Shown here piece by piece: positions 17,551-27,334 of a stretch of DNA of 64,000 nt; positions within the stretch are counted from its first letter, which is position 1, and the number at the start of each line of letters is the position of its first letter. The notes under the pieces were generated by a model that was given only the letters and a program-made list of their open reading frames with translations, was not told the DNA's origin and ran no database searches. The position numbers were made by a program, and so were the translations under genes. Origin of the DNA: DAOPYU01 sp942493245 (GTDB lineage Bacteria > Sumerlaeota > Sumerlaeia > UBA8349); assembly GCA_942493245.1 (NCBI GenBank), contig OW818685.1, positions 3,472,001-3,536,000 of the forward strand. Reading direction: 5' to 3'.

Positions 17551-18438
17551 TCATCCAGCGTCGCTAATTCGACGCGAGCCGGAAACAGCCTCCGGCAGCC
17601 GAAAAAGCCGGACCGTGTTGGCCCAGAGCGCTTCCATCAGGCTTTCTTCTGGAATGGCCCGTTCCGCCGCCAGCCGCGCCGCCGCGTAAGGCATCCAGGC
17701 CGGCTCATTGCGCGCCCCCCGTTTGGGAACCGGCGCCAGGTAGGGCGCATCGGTCTCGAGCAGGAGAGATTCCAGAGGAACTCCCCGCGCCGCCTCACGC
17801 CCCAAGTCGTTTGTTTTGAACGTAAGCGTCCCCCCGAACCCGAGAGAAAGCCCCAGATCCACGATCTCCCAAGCCTGCTCAGGGGTTCCACTGAAACAAT
17901 GGACCACCCCTCCCACAGCCCCCACATCCTGTTCCCGTAGCAAATCCATGAACAGATCGTAGGCGTCGCGGCAATGCAGGACGAGCGGCAAGCCCACTTC
18001 GCGCGCCACCTCGACCTGCGCCTGAAAAGCGCGAACCTGCGCCTCGCGAGGCGCAAAATCGTAATAGAAATCCAGCCCGGCCTCTCCCACCGCGACAAAG
18101 CCGGAGTTCCCGGAAGAAGTCACCGGTCCTGTTCGCAACAAATCCCGCAACTCGCGCGCGTGCGCGTCCGTCCATTCGGACGCATGGTGCGGGTGCATGC
18201 CCGCCGTGGCATACAATCCCTCACGCGAACGGGCCAGTTCGAGGGCCTCACGGCTTGCGGCCAAACAGTCACCCACCACCACGATCCGTTCGACCCCGGC
18301 CTGCCGGGCACGCTCAATTACCGCGTCTCGGTCCTCTTCAAAGCGGCGATCGGTCAAGTGGCAATGGGAATCTATCCAGCGCAACGGAGAAAGAGAAGGG
18401 GAAGGACTGCAAGCGGACATCGTGAAAGACAATCTCAT
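17551..18438 (-). CDS. tatD: TatD-family metal-dependent deoxyribonuclease
   Basis: The family core starts at IDSHCHLTD. Metal-binding motifs are HCH (residues 25-27), GEAGLDFYYD, HCRDAYD, HCFSG and ETDAPYL, all in the TatD order. TatD enzymes are 3'-5' exonucleases and may act in DNA repair or quality control. The reading frame extends another 57 codons upstream, but that part lacks family similarity, so the ATG at 18438 was chosen; one at 18420 is also possible. The protein is slightly longer than the usual 260 residues because of a Ser/Pro-rich lead. Confidence 0.9.
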   Translation of the reverse strand: MRLSFTMSACSPSPSLSPLRWIDSHCHLTDRRFEEDRDAVIERARQAGVERIVVVGDCLAASREALELARSREGLYATAGMHPHHASEWTDAHARELRDLLRTGPVTSSGNSGFVAVGEAGLDFYYDFAPREAQVRAFQAQVEVAREVGLPLVLHCRDAYDLFMDLLREQDVGAVGGVVHCFSGTPEQAWEIVDLGLSLGFGGTLTFKTNDLGREAARGVPLESLLLETDAPYLAPVPKRGARNEPAWMPYAAARLAAERAIPEESLMEALWANTVRLFRLPEAVSGSRRISDAG

Positions 18439-18714
18439 CGGTTCTTCGAAGAATGACTCTTTTCCCCCATCGGGAGGGAATCGAGTGGGTTCTTTTGTAC
18501 CACACCCGGGGCGGGAAAGAAACCCCGGAATCGGGCCTCTTTCGCGCAGCCTCATGGAAAAAGATCGTCTCCCGGATTCTTCTTGCCAAGTGTCCCCACC
18601 CTTTGACACAATATCGAGTAGAATCCTGTCGTATTTTTACTCGGCCATTTTGGGTGATTTTCGGCGGCGGGTTTCTCGGAATCGTCACCATCTCTATTAG
18701 GAAGCAGACGAAAA

Positions 18715-19764
18715 ATGCCCACCCTCCCTTCAAACACCCCCCCGTGGAGAATTCTCTGTATTGACGACGATCCCGATGTTCGGGCTATCCTGCGGCTCAT
18801 CCTGAGCGCCAAGTTCGAGGTGGTTGAAGCGTGCGATGGGCTGGAAGGGTTGGCCATGCTCGACCTGAGCGAACCGGATTTCGTCATCTGCGACGTCCGT
18901 ATGCCCAATCTGGATGGTTTCCAGACCGTCGCGGCTATCCGCCGCCATCCGAAGTATTACGATGTTCCCGTTTTCTTCCTGACAGCGGAAAACGATATTC
19001 AAAGCGCGAAAAAGGCGTTCACCTCGGGGGGGAATCTCTTTCTGACAAAACCCTTCGAACCCATGCGCGTACTTCAGAACATTGATTACTTCCTGAAAGA
19101 ACACGGCAATCAACCGGGGCCCAAGCGCCTGACCCTCGATCAGGTGACGCGCGAATCCAAACAGATCCCCGCCTCTCCGGGTGACGCGCCCCAACCAACC
19201 TCTCCGGCGTCTCCCAATGCGCCCGTCTCCGACAAAGAGGTCCGTGTCCTGATCATCTGTGAGATCGAGAGCCAGCGCGCCCACATAACCGCGGCCTTGG
19301 CCCCCTTCTATGAGTGTATCACCTGCGCCGATCCTCTCGCCTCACTCCAGCAGTTGTTCCGTTACGATCCCGACGTCCTGATCATCAATCCCACCATTCC
19401 GAAGATTTCGGGAATGGGACTCATTCAAATGATTCACCGCAACAACCGCCTGGCGGATTTGCCGATCCTGATCCTGCAGGACAATGTGCAGGTTCTGGAT
19501 CGCCGCATCGTGCAGTCCATCACCGACTACCCCCCCTTGCCGCCGAATGTGTCGGACGAAGACGCGGTGCGCGCGGTGCGCCACATTACGCAAACCCGCG
19601 ATTTTCGGAAACATACCAAGCGCTTCAGCATCGAACAACTGCGCACGGAGGAAAATGCCGTGCTCCAGCAGATCGAAACGGAAAAGGAACGCGTCCAACG
19701 CCAGCAGGAACGCCTGCGCAACCGTTACAGCCGAATTCAGAGTTTCATTGACAACAACCAGTAA
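18715..19764 (+). CDS. Two-receiver response regulator with a degenerate second receiver and coiled-coil tail
   Basis: Residues 11-125 are a full receiver domain: acidic pair D17/D18, phosphoacceptor D60 in VICDVRMPN, T90 and K112. Residues 126-175 are a Pro/Ser-rich linker. Residues 176-290 look like a second receiver fold (VRVLIICE ... VLIINPTIPKISG), but the phosphoacceptor position is N225 and only E183 remains of the acidic pocket, so it cannot be phosphorylated normally. Residues about 305-345 are a strongly charged coiled coil (EKERVQRQQERLRNR). No DNA-binding or enzymatic output domain is present, so signalling is probably by protein-protein contact. No sensor kinase is adjacent. Confidence 0.85.
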   Translation: MPTLPSNTPPWRILCIDDDPDVRAILRLILSAKFEVVEACDGLEGLAMLDLSEPDFVICDVRMPNLDGFQTVAAIRRHPKYYDVPVFFLTAENDIQSAKKAFTSGGNLFLTKPFEPMRVLQNIDYFLKEHGNQPGPKRLTLDQVTRESKQIPASPGDAPQPTSPASPNAPVSDKEVRVLIICEIESQRAHITAALAPFYECITCADPLASLQQLFRYDPDVLIINPTIPKISGMGLIQMIHRNNRLADLPILILQDNVQVLDRRIVQSITDYPPLPPNVSDEDAVRAVRHITQTRDFRKHTKRFSIEQLRTEENAVLQQIETEKERVQRQQERLRNRYSRIQSFIDNNQ

Positions 19765-19854
19765 CGGAGGCGTGGAAACGCGACAACGGATGGGGCAACA
19801 TTTGCCTCCGTAAAAAACCCCCGAGACAATCCCCGTGGCCGCATCCCCCCGGAA

Positions 19855-21723
19855 TTATCCTTTTCCCATCAACTGTTTGTAGAGGAAATAACCCGCGGCC
19901 AGAATAATCAGAACCACAATGGCGAGTTTGCCGGCCTTACCCGGATCGGCGCTCTCTTTTACCTCCGCTTTCGTGGAACCTTTCTCCGCGGTCTTCGAGG
20001 CTGTTCTGGCGCCTCCCAACCGGGCACGGTTCTCTCCCGCAGGGTCGAATTTGGCGCGCAGTTCCTCCAACACATGCGCCACGGGGGGATCGAGTGAGAC
20101 TTCGTGCGCTTTCTGCTCAAATGACTCGTAGGCCTTCCGAGTGTTCATAATTTGAAGCGCTTTGGCCGCAGCCACACGCACGTTCTTATCCGGATCATGC
20201 TCGACGGTCTTTAACAGGAGGGGGATGAGAGGCTCAGCCGCCTCCCCACTGCGCCCGATGCCATGCAGCGCCACACTGCGCACCACGGTGTCTCCCACTT
20301 CCACGCATTTCTGCAATTTGGGCAAGGCCGACCGCAATCCCAGTTCACTCAGGATCACAACCGCCACCTGCAACAAGGGGCGGGGACAGGTTTCCACCTC
20401 GATCTGTTTGCACACTTTCCCGCGATCCAGTTTGAGCAACTCGCGCATCATGTACCGGAACATTTCTTCGTCCGTCTCGATGGAACCGACCGAAAGGAGC
20501 GGATTCACCCCCAGCATGTCCACATGCTTCACCATCCAGTCGATCGCCAGGCGTTTCACACGGCTGTCCACCTGCGCTTCATAGAGACTCAGGATTCCGG
20601 GGACATCGCTTTGAGCAAAAAGCGACTTGAAAGCGGCCGTCGCCTGAGAGGGATTCGAGAACGATTGGCGCCGCATCGGGGACACATCCGCCGTGGAGTG
20701 CGGCGCTTCGATCACCACTCCAGACTCTTGAATCTCCGATCCTTCCACAGGAGAACTCTCGTCCGAAACGATTTCCAAGCCCGGAATCAGATCCTCCATC
20801 CCCGGTTCGAGAATGAAAACGGGCTCATCGGCCGGGACAGGGGCAGACTTCGGAGTGTCCGGCGGTCTCTCCTGACGGACATCAGACATGGCCACCGGAC
20901 TGTCTCCCATCGAGAAAACCCGCGCCTCGGGCAACTCGACCCCATCCAGTCCGGAAAAGTCGAGGGTGGAAACAGGCGCCTCCAGTTTGACTGGCGTCAG
21001 TGGAGCGGACACCGGAACCGGTTCCGGTTGAGGCAATTCCAGATCGTCGAACGACATTTCGGGAATCGGAACACTTTCGACACTCAATGCTTCCGGTTCC
21101 ACGGGTTTTTCAGCACCCGCAGCTGGACCGGACCGAGGCTTTTCATCCAGGCGCACGTCGAGCAACTCGATTCCATCGAACTGAGACAAATCGGACTGCC
21201 GTTCTGGCACTTTCGGTTCAGGCGCCGACTTTACGCCGGAGACAGAACGAGCGGGCAGGGTCACCAGATCATCGAGAGAAAGTTCGGGAATTGGCACGCT
21301 GTCTGCCGGGTTAAAACTCGGCGATTCCTCGGGTGTGGCAACAGCAGGAACAAGGACTTCTCCTGAGAATCCGGGCGTTTCACCCGATTCAGACAATTGC
21401 ATTTCGGGCAAATCGAGACCATCGAGCATGTCGAGCCGGACCTCGGACGCGCTCGGTTTCACGTCCTCAGGGGTCGGTTCCGGCTGAGGCGCCCGCGTCT
21501 CACCCAGATCCTTGAGGAGTTCCTCGAACGAAAATTCGGAAAATGAAATATCGGTGAATTCTTCCTCCGCCACGGTCTTCGGTTCTTCGGCTGCAGGCTT
21601 GTCGGATGAAGGCGACAGATCATCCAGTGACATTTCGGGAATCGGAATTCCCTCCAGATCAAACGGCTGCCCCGGCTTCGAATCCGGATTCTGTTGAGAA
21701 GGAGTCTTTTCCGGCTGTTTCAT
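19855..21723 (-). CDS. Tail-anchored HEAT-repeat protein with a repeated acidic short motif
   Basis: No signal peptide is present. Residues 1-330 are acidic, Pro/Ser/Glu-rich and probably disordered, but they carry a recurring motif PIPE(M/L)S(L/F)DDL at 27-36, 144-153 and 219-228, interleaved with related LDGLDLPEMQL-type blocks. Residues about 355-565 are helical pairs in the HEAT style (VRSVALHGIGRSGEAAEPLIPLLL; KNVRVAAAKALQIM). A Lys/Glu-rich stretch leads to a single hydrophobic segment (AIVVLIILAAGYFLYKQLM) that ends seven residues from the C-terminus, which suggests a tail-anchored membrane protein with its bulk in the cytoplasm. It is convergent with the response regulator. Function is unknown; a scaffold is a reasonable guess. 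Confidence 0.75.
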   Translation of the reverse strand: MKQPEKTPSQQNPDSKPGQPFDLEGIPIPEMSLDDLSPSSDKPAAEEPKTVAEEEFTDISFSEFSFEELLKDLGETRAPQPEPTPEDVKPSASEVRLDMLDGLDLPEMQLSESGETPGFSGEVLVPAVATPEESPSFNPADSVPIPELSLDDLVTLPARSVSGVKSAPEPKVPERQSDLSQFDGIELLDVRLDEKPRSGPAAGAEKPVEPEALSVESVPIPEMSFDDLELPQPEPVPVSAPLTPVKLEAPVSTLDFSGLDGVELPEARVFSMGDSPVAMSDVRQERPPDTPKSAPVPADEPVFILEPGMEDLIPGLEIVSDESSPVEGSEIQESGVVIEAPHSTADVSPMRRQSFSNPSQATAAFKSLFAQSDVPGILSLYEAQVDSRVKRLAIDWMVKHVDMLGVNPLLSVGSIETDEEMFRYMMRELLKLDRGKVCKQIEVETCPRPLLQVAVVILSELGLRSALPKLQKCVEVGDTVVRSVALHGIGRSGEAAEPLIPLLLKTVEHDPDKNVRVAAAKALQIMNTRKAYESFEQKAHEVSLDPPVAHVLEELRAKFDPAGENRARLGGARTASKTAEKGSTKAEVKESADPGKAGKLAIVVLIILAAGYFLYKQLMGKG

Positions 21724-21896
21724 CGTCTATTCCACGCCCATTCTGTTTGAAATTTCGGTTCCTGCGGATATTCCGCAATCGTTCCCCGACAAAGATACAG
21801 CTACGGGAAAAACCCCGTGGAGTAAAGCGCTATTTCTGTTCTTCCGCGGTTCTTGAGACCCCCTTGATTCACCACCCAATTCTCGCTGTTTTTCGG

Positions 21897-24800
21897 TCAC
21901 GGCTTGTAACGCCCTTTCAGGAACCGTCCGGTGTGCGACTCGGGGATCTCCATGATGCGGGCCGGGGGGCCCTCGGCGACAATCCGCCCTCCCGCGTCCC
22001 CCCCTTCCGGTCCCAGGTCCACCACCCAGTCGGCGTGGGCGATGAGATCCAGGTTGTGCTCGACGACCAGAATCGAGACACCCCCGTCCACCAGCGCATG
22101 GAACAATTGGACCAGCCGGTCGAGGTCCGACGGGTGCAGACCCGTCGTCGGCTCGTCGAAGATCATCAGGTACTCGCCCCCGTTGACCTCTTCGCGCGGC
22201 GCGCGGTCGGAGCGTCCCGTGGCGGCATGGTAGGAAACGCGGCGCAGAATCGAACGATTCGCCGCGAGAAATCCCGCCAGTTTCAACCGTTGCGCCTCCC
22301 CGCCCGACAGGGTGGCCGTACTCTGTCCCAATCGCAAATACCCCAACCCCACCAGTTCCAAGGGTTCCAGTTCGCGGACGATTTTCGGTTCCGAGGCGAA
22401 AAACTCGCGGGCCTCCTGAACCGTCAAGTCGAGAACCGCGTCTATGTTCTTTCTTTGCCACTCGATCGCCAACACCCGGCGCTGGAAACGCTTCCCATCG
22501 CAATCGTCGCAGGTCACCTCGACATCCGCGAGGAAGTGCATGTCCAGCGTCACCACCCCGGCGCCCTGACAGGTTTCGCACCGTCCCCCTTCCACGTTGA
22601 AGGAGAAATCGCCCGGTTTGATCCCCGCGTGGCGCGCCTCGCGCGTCGAGGCAAACAGCGTGCGGATCGAGTCGTAGGCCTTGATATAGGTAATCGGATT
22701 GCTGCGCGCCGACCGCCCGATCGGCTTCTGGTCCACCATGAGGATATCTTCGAGCGCTTCAATCCCCTCGAGGCGGTCGTAAGCGCCCACATCCACCGCC
22801 GCATTGTCGCGCAGGCGGCGGAACCCGGAGAACAACGTGGACGTGACCAACGTGGACTTTCCGGAACCCGAGACGCCCGTCACGCAACACAACACGCCGC
22901 GCGGAATCCGGACGTCGAGGTTTTTCAGGTTGTGTTCGCGCGCGCCCCGCACCGTGATCCACCCCGTGGGTTTGCGTCCCCGCGAGGGAAGCGATTGCCC
23001 CACGCAAGACGCCAGATAACGGGCCGTGACCGACCCCGGACATTGGGCCAGCCCTTCGAGCGAACCGGCATAGAGAAGATTTCCCCCATACTCCCCCGCC
23101 GCCGGACCGATATCGAGAATATCGTCCGCGCCCAGAATCACATCCGGGTCGTGCTCGACCACCACAACCGTGTTTCCACTCTCGCGCAGGGCCTGCAGGA
23201 TCTGAAGCAGGCGGAACGTGTCGCGGCTGTGCAGGCCCACGGTGGGTTCGTCGAGCACATAGAGCGTCTCGGTGAGGCTGGACCCGAGGGCGGTGGCCAG
23301 GTTGATGCGCTGGGACTCCCCTCCGGAAAGCGTGCGGGTCTGCCGCGCAAGCGTCAAGTATCCCAACCCGACGGAGTCCAGGTAGTGCAACCGCGCGCGA
23401 ATTTCCTGGAGGAGCCGGTCGGCGGCTTTTTCCTCGTAGGGCGGCAGGCGCAAGAGATCGAAGTATTCGTGCAGTTCGGCGATGGAACACGCGCTGACCT
23501 CGGCAATGTTGCGCTTGTCCACGCGCACATCGAGCGCATCGGACACCAGACGGGCGCCGTGGCAGTCGAGACAGGTCTCGTAAGCGCGGTATCGGGCCAG
23601 AAGAACACGGGCCTGGATCTTGTAACGACGCCCCTCGAGCCACTCGAAAAACCCCAGAACCCCGCACCATTCCCCCCGAATGGGGCGTTCCTCGCGGTTG
23701 CCGTTGAGGAAAATGCGGCGCTCGCGCTCGGTGAACTTCGCGAGGGGTTTGTCCAGCGGCAGTTCCGGCGCGGTCTGGCGCAGGTAGTCGTACATCTCGT
23801 GGTTGACCGGGGAGTTCCAGACCACCACCGGCTCTTCCCGCAGGGTGAGGTTCCAGTTGGGAATCGCCTTGTCGAGATCAATCCCGGTTGTGCGCCCGAA
23901 CCCCTGACAGGTGGGACAGGCGCCCAATGGGCTGGAAAAGGAGAAAAGCGCGGGTTCAGGCTTGCGGAACAGGCGCCCGCAATGATCGCATCGCAGGTCG
24001 GACGAAAAAATCCAATCGGCCCCGCTGTCGGCGTCGCGCACACGGGCGCGCCCGCCTCCCGCACGGAAAGCCAGTTCCAGCGCCTCGGCCAGGCGTCCCC
24101 GCGTCTCCGGCTTCAACACCACGCGGTCCACCACCAGGAGAATCAGAGCGGCGGACGGCGGTTCAGCGGGACGGCGTTTGGAGCGTTTCCCGGATGGCGC
24201 CTCGGGTTCCGAAATCTGATTCGGAGCCGCGTCGGGCGCCAGACAGGAGGTATCGAAAACATCGAGGTCCACGACCTCGCCCCGGTCGGTCAGAGCGCGC
24301 GTGAACCCCTGACGACGCATGTCCTCGAGGATGGCGTTCAGCGCCTCTTTTTCCCCGGGATTGGTCACCCGCACCGGCGCGACAATCAACAGCCGCTTGC
24401 CGTCGGGGAGTTTTTCGAGCGTGGCGGCGGCGCTCTGCGGCGTGTCGGACCGGACCTCGCAGTCGCAGTCGCGGCAGTGGACGTGTCCCACCCGCGCAAA
24501 GAGGAGACGCAGGTAGTCGTTGATCTCGGTGGCGGTACCGATGGTCGAGCGGGCGTTGGTAACGGAGTTCTTCTGCTCGAGCGCAATGGCAGGCGGGATG
24601 TTGTGGATGGAATCCACGTCGGGGCGCTGGATTTTTTCGAGAAACTGCCGCGCATAGGTGGACATGGAAGCGATATAGCGGCGCTGCCCCTCGGCATAGA
24701 GGGTATCGAAGGCAAACGAAGACTTGCCGGAACCGGAAACCCCGGTCACGACAGTGAGCTTGCCCAGGCGCACCTGACAGGAAATCCCCTTGAGGTTATG

Positions 24801-24923
24801 GGTCCGGGCGCCGACCACTTCGATGCTTTTCGCAACTTCGGGTCTTTCTGAAATTGTCCCTGACTCTTCTCGCTTTCTGGCCATCTCTTCCAATCTCGAA
24901 TTCAGGTCTCTGTACTCTCCCAC
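21897..24923 (-). CDS. uvrA: Excinuclease ABC subunit A
   Basis: This is a full UvrA with two ABC ATPase halves. The first Walker A GVSGSGKSS is at 61-69 and a second GVSGSGKST lies past the middle. Both signature blocks (TLSGGESQRINLA and TLSGGEAQRLKLAG) and the zinc modules (CDHCGRLF ... CPTCQGFG and CETCQGAGVV ... CDDCDGKRF) are present. UvrA recognises bulky DNA lesions and loads UvrB. At 1008 residues it is longer than the usual 940; part of the excess is a basic, Pro/Ala-rich insertion of about 35 residues around residue 230-265, containing SGKRSKRRPAEPPSAA. The GTG at 24923 gives the longest form, but ATG at 24884 is equally possible. Confidence 0.97.
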   Translation of the reverse strand: MGEYRDLNSRLEEMARKREESGTISERPEVAKSIEVVGARTHNLKGISCQVRLGKLTVVTGVSGSGKSSFAFDTLYAEGQRRYIASMSTYARQFLEKIQRPDVDSIHNIPPAIALEQKNSVTNARSTIGTATEINDYLRLLFARVGHVHCRDCDCEVRSDTPQSAAATLEKLPDGKRLLIVAPVRVTNPGEKEALNAILEDMRRQGFTRALTDRGEVVDLDVFDTSCLAPDAAPNQISEPEAPSGKRSKRRPAEPPSAALILLVVDRVVLKPETRGRLAEALELAFRAGGGRARVRDADSGADWIFSSDLRCDHCGRLFRKPEPALFSFSSPLGACPTCQGFGRTTGIDLDKAIPNWNLTLREEPVVVWNSPVNHEMYDYLRQTAPELPLDKPLAKFTERERRIFLNGNREERPIRGEWCGVLGFFEWLEGRRYKIQARVLLARYRAYETCLDCHGARLVSDALDVRVDKRNIAEVSACSIAELHEYFDLLRLPPYEEKAADRLLQEIRARLHYLDSVGLGYLTLARQTRTLSGGESQRINLATALGSSLTETLYVLDEPTVGLHSRDTFRLLQILQALRESGNTVVVVEHDPDVILGADDILDIGPAAGEYGGNLLYAGSLEGLAQCPGSVTARYLASCVGQSLPSRGRKPTGWITVRGAREHNLKNLDVRIPRGVLCCVTGVSGSGKSTLVTSTLFSGFRRLRDNAAVDVGAYDRLEGIEALEDILMVDQKPIGRSARSNPITYIKAYDSIRTLFASTREARHAGIKPGDFSFNVEGGRCETCQGAGVVTLDMHFLADVEVTCDDCDGKRFQRRVLAIEWQRKNIDAVLDLTVQEAREFFASEPKIVRELEPLELVGLGYLRLGQSTATLSGGEAQRLKLAGFLAANRSILRRVSYHAATGRSDRAPREEVNGGEYLMIFDEPTTGLHPSDLDRLVQLFHALVDGGVSILVVEHNLDLIAHADWVVDLGPEGGDAGGRIVAEGPPARIMEIPESHTGRFLKGRYKP

Positions 24924-25149
24924 ACTTGAGGGAATTCTACCGTACTTCCCGGAAATGGGCTATTCCAATTCACGCGGCATTCGGCGATTTCTCTGGCAAC
25001 ACGGCGGGTTCTGAACTATGACATATAGAGAGACGGGGGAAAACCGGGGGACACGGATGTAACGTGTGGGGGGCCACAGTTCCCGCGGTCAGAACATTCG
25101 TTTCGCGGTGGGGACACCGGCGTTACACAAAAGAAGGGTGGTAAAAAGC

Positions 25150-27096
25150 ATGGACAGGCCTGACGGGTTTGACAAGGTTCTGGGACACGAACGGGGAAGC
25201 CTGGTGCTGCTGCATCCGACTTCTTTACCCGATCCACCGGGACGCGCCTACGGCGTGGGGGAACTCGGCTCGCAGGCCTTCCGGTTCATCGAGTTTCTGA
25301 CCGAAACCGGCACTCTGGCGTGGCAAACGCTCCCGCTTGGCCACACGGGGTTCAAGGACTCTCCCTACCAGACCTTTTCGCGTTTCGCGGGATCGCCGCT
25401 GATGATCAGCGTCGAACGCCTTTTCGAGGCGGGCGATCTGAGTCCCGAACAACACGACGCGTATTGTGATCGCGCCCGGGCGCTGCCCGCGGACCGCGTG
25501 GACTATGGCTGGCTCTTCGAACAGAAACTCGGAAGCGGCCCCGAGGCGGGACACGCCGTCCTGCGCCAGGCGTTCGACAACTTCTCGCGACGCTCACCTG
25601 AAGACGCCCGGGTTCAGGCATTCGAAGTGTTTCGCCACGCCCAAACCCATCGGGCGGGCGGGTGGCTCGAAGACTATGCGGAATTCATGGCGCTGAAGGA
25701 ACGCCACGGGCAGCGCTGCTGGAGCGAGTGGCCCGCGCCCTGGCACAACGCGCGCGAATGGCGCCCCGATCGCGAGGCCCTGCTGGCGCAGAACCCCGAT
25801 CTGGCCACGGGCATTCGGTTCTTTGCCTACCTGCAATTCGTGTTCTTCGAGCAGTGGAACGCCGTGCAAGATTTCGCCCGGCAGAAGGGGCGCATTCTGG
25901 TCGGCGATGCCCCCTGGTATGTTGGCTACGACAGCGCGGACGTGTGGGCGCGGCGCCAGGCGGTGTTCGACCTGGACTGCACCGGTCGCCCCCTGCGCGT
26001 GGCGGGCGTCCCCCCGGACGCCTTCAGCGAAACCGGGCAACTCTGGGGCAATCCGCTCTACAACTGGCACAGCCCCGAAGCGGAGCTGTGGTGGGTCGAG
26101 GCGGTGGATTTCATGCTCGACATGGTGGACGTGCTGCGCCTGGACCACTTCCGCGCGCTCGACACCTACTGGGTCGTGTCGCGCCGCTGGGTCGAAAGAA
26201 AAGGAACAGCCGAGAAAGGGTACTGGCAAAAAGGCCCGGGGGGCCGTGTGCTTCAGGCCATTCAGCGGCGACTCGAAGAGAAGGGCCGCATCGCCCCCGG
26301 GGGGAACCTGCCCCTGGTGGCCGAAGATCTGGGTTGTTTCGACTCGGTCTTCCCGTTCATCGGGGATTACCCGGAACACACCGCGCGCCATCAGCGCTAC
26401 TCGATCTCGCGCGAGTTCCGGCGGATGCTGCGCGAGGGCCACACCGACGTCCTGCCGGTACTGGATCGCGAAACCGGGCGCTACTGCACGCGCAAAGGCA
26501 CCGACGTCCACCTCGAGGACTTCCGCCTGCCCCGCATGATCGTTCTGCAGTTCGAGTTTGATGGATGCCGGTTCCTCTGGCCCGAAAATGTCGCCAGAAG
26601 CGCCATCACTTACACCGGAACCCACGACAACGACACATCGGTGGGGTGGTTCCGCAGTCTCACGGAACGCGAAATCGGATGGGCCGGCGAAAAGAAACGG
26701 CACGAAAGCCCCCCCCTCCTGGCCGAACGCATCCGCCTGGCCCTGCTCCCGCAGGAAGAGCGGGACGCGGCGCTGGCCGCCCTGCGCCCGACGGAGGGCC
26801 ACCAGCCGGAAGGCGGGGGGGAAAATGCGGAAATAGAAGCAATCCCGTCCCCCACCTTCGAAGACGCGGTGGAAGCGGTTCTCAATCTCCTGCGGGTGGC
26901 ATGGAAAACTCCCTCCTGCCTCGCGGGCGCGCAGATGCAGGACCTCCTGTTGCTCGACACCTCGGCGCGCATGAACCTGCCCGGCGACGCCCACGGCCAG
27001 TGGTGGGCCTGGCGCATGACATCCGAACAAGCCTCCCATCCGGAAGTCGCCGACCGCCTGCGGCGGCTCAACGAAGAGTTCGACCGGTGGGAATGA
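25150..27096 (+). CDS. malQ: 4-alpha-glucanotransferase (GH77)
   Basis: The ATG at 25150 is chosen because the family begins within about 15 residues of it (LVLLHPTSLPDPPGRAYGVGELG). Key GH77 blocks are present: LRLDHFRALDTYW with the nucleophile aspartate, LPLVAEDLG with the acid/base glutamate, and YTGTHDNDTSVGW with the transition-state aspartate. The enzyme disproportionates maltodextrins in glycogen or maltose metabolism. At 648 residues it is longer than the typical 500-residue bacterial form, mainly from a charged insertion of about 60 residues after EERDAALAALRP. The gene stands alone, and a weak hairpin follows. Confidence 0.95.
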   Translation: MDRPDGFDKVLGHERGSLVLLHPTSLPDPPGRAYGVGELGSQAFRFIEFLTETGTLAWQTLPLGHTGFKDSPYQTFSRFAGSPLMISVERLFEAGDLSPEQHDAYCDRARALPADRVDYGWLFEQKLGSGPEAGHAVLRQAFDNFSRRSPEDARVQAFEVFRHAQTHRAGGWLEDYAEFMALKERHGQRCWSEWPAPWHNAREWRPDREALLAQNPDLATGIRFFAYLQFVFFEQWNAVQDFARQKGRILVGDAPWYVGYDSADVWARRQAVFDLDCTGRPLRVAGVPPDAFSETGQLWGNPLYNWHSPEAELWWVEAVDFMLDMVDVLRLDHFRALDTYWVVSRRWVERKGTAEKGYWQKGPGGRVLQAIQRRLEEKGRIAPGGNLPLVAEDLGCFDSVFPFIGDYPEHTARHQRYSISREFRRMLREGHTDVLPVLDRETGRYCTRKGTDVHLEDFRLPRMIVLQFEFDGCRFLWPENVARSAITYTGTHDNDTSVGWFRSLTEREIGWAGEKKRHESPPLLAERIRLALLPQEERDAALAALRPTEGHQPEGGGENAEIEAIPSPTFEDAVEAVLNLLRVAWKTPSCLAGAQMQDLLLLDTSARMNLPGDAHGQWWAWRMTSEQASHPEVADRLRRLNEEFDRWE

Positions 27097-27178
27097 GAAA
27101 TCTTCGAGTCTGGTTTTGACTTAATTCAGTCGGGCCAGTGCCAGAATGAACTTCCGTACTGCTCGATGTATTCCTCTC

Positions 27179-27211
27179 TTTCGTCATCCCCACAAAGAGG
27201 AGATGACGAAA
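27179..27211. terminator. 10-bp inverted repeat after malQ
   Basis: TTTCGTCATC (27179-27188) pairs with GATGACGAAA (27202-27211). It lies about 85 bases past the malQ stop. There is no strong T-run, so a termination role is only possible. Confidence 0.35.
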
Positions 27212-27334
27212 ATTGCTTCCTGTTCCTTTCAAGAAAAACATCCAGAGACAGATGGAAACCGCAGGCTCTGAACATTCGAGAGGTTCCGGGTCTTCAATCC
27301 ACTCACATAAAATATAACGCCCTCTCATATCTTC

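Noticed and set aside
19764..19811. ACGGAGGC/GCCTCCGT inverted repeat between the response regulator and the HEAT gene
   Set aside because: The arms are 8 bases with a 32-base loop and no T-run in the right place, so it is too weak to call a terminator.
21606..24851. An open frame of about 1080 codons on the plus strand opposite uvrA
   Set aside because: It is an antisense shadow caused by GC-rich codon use. The minus strand encodes an unmistakable UvrA with all motifs.
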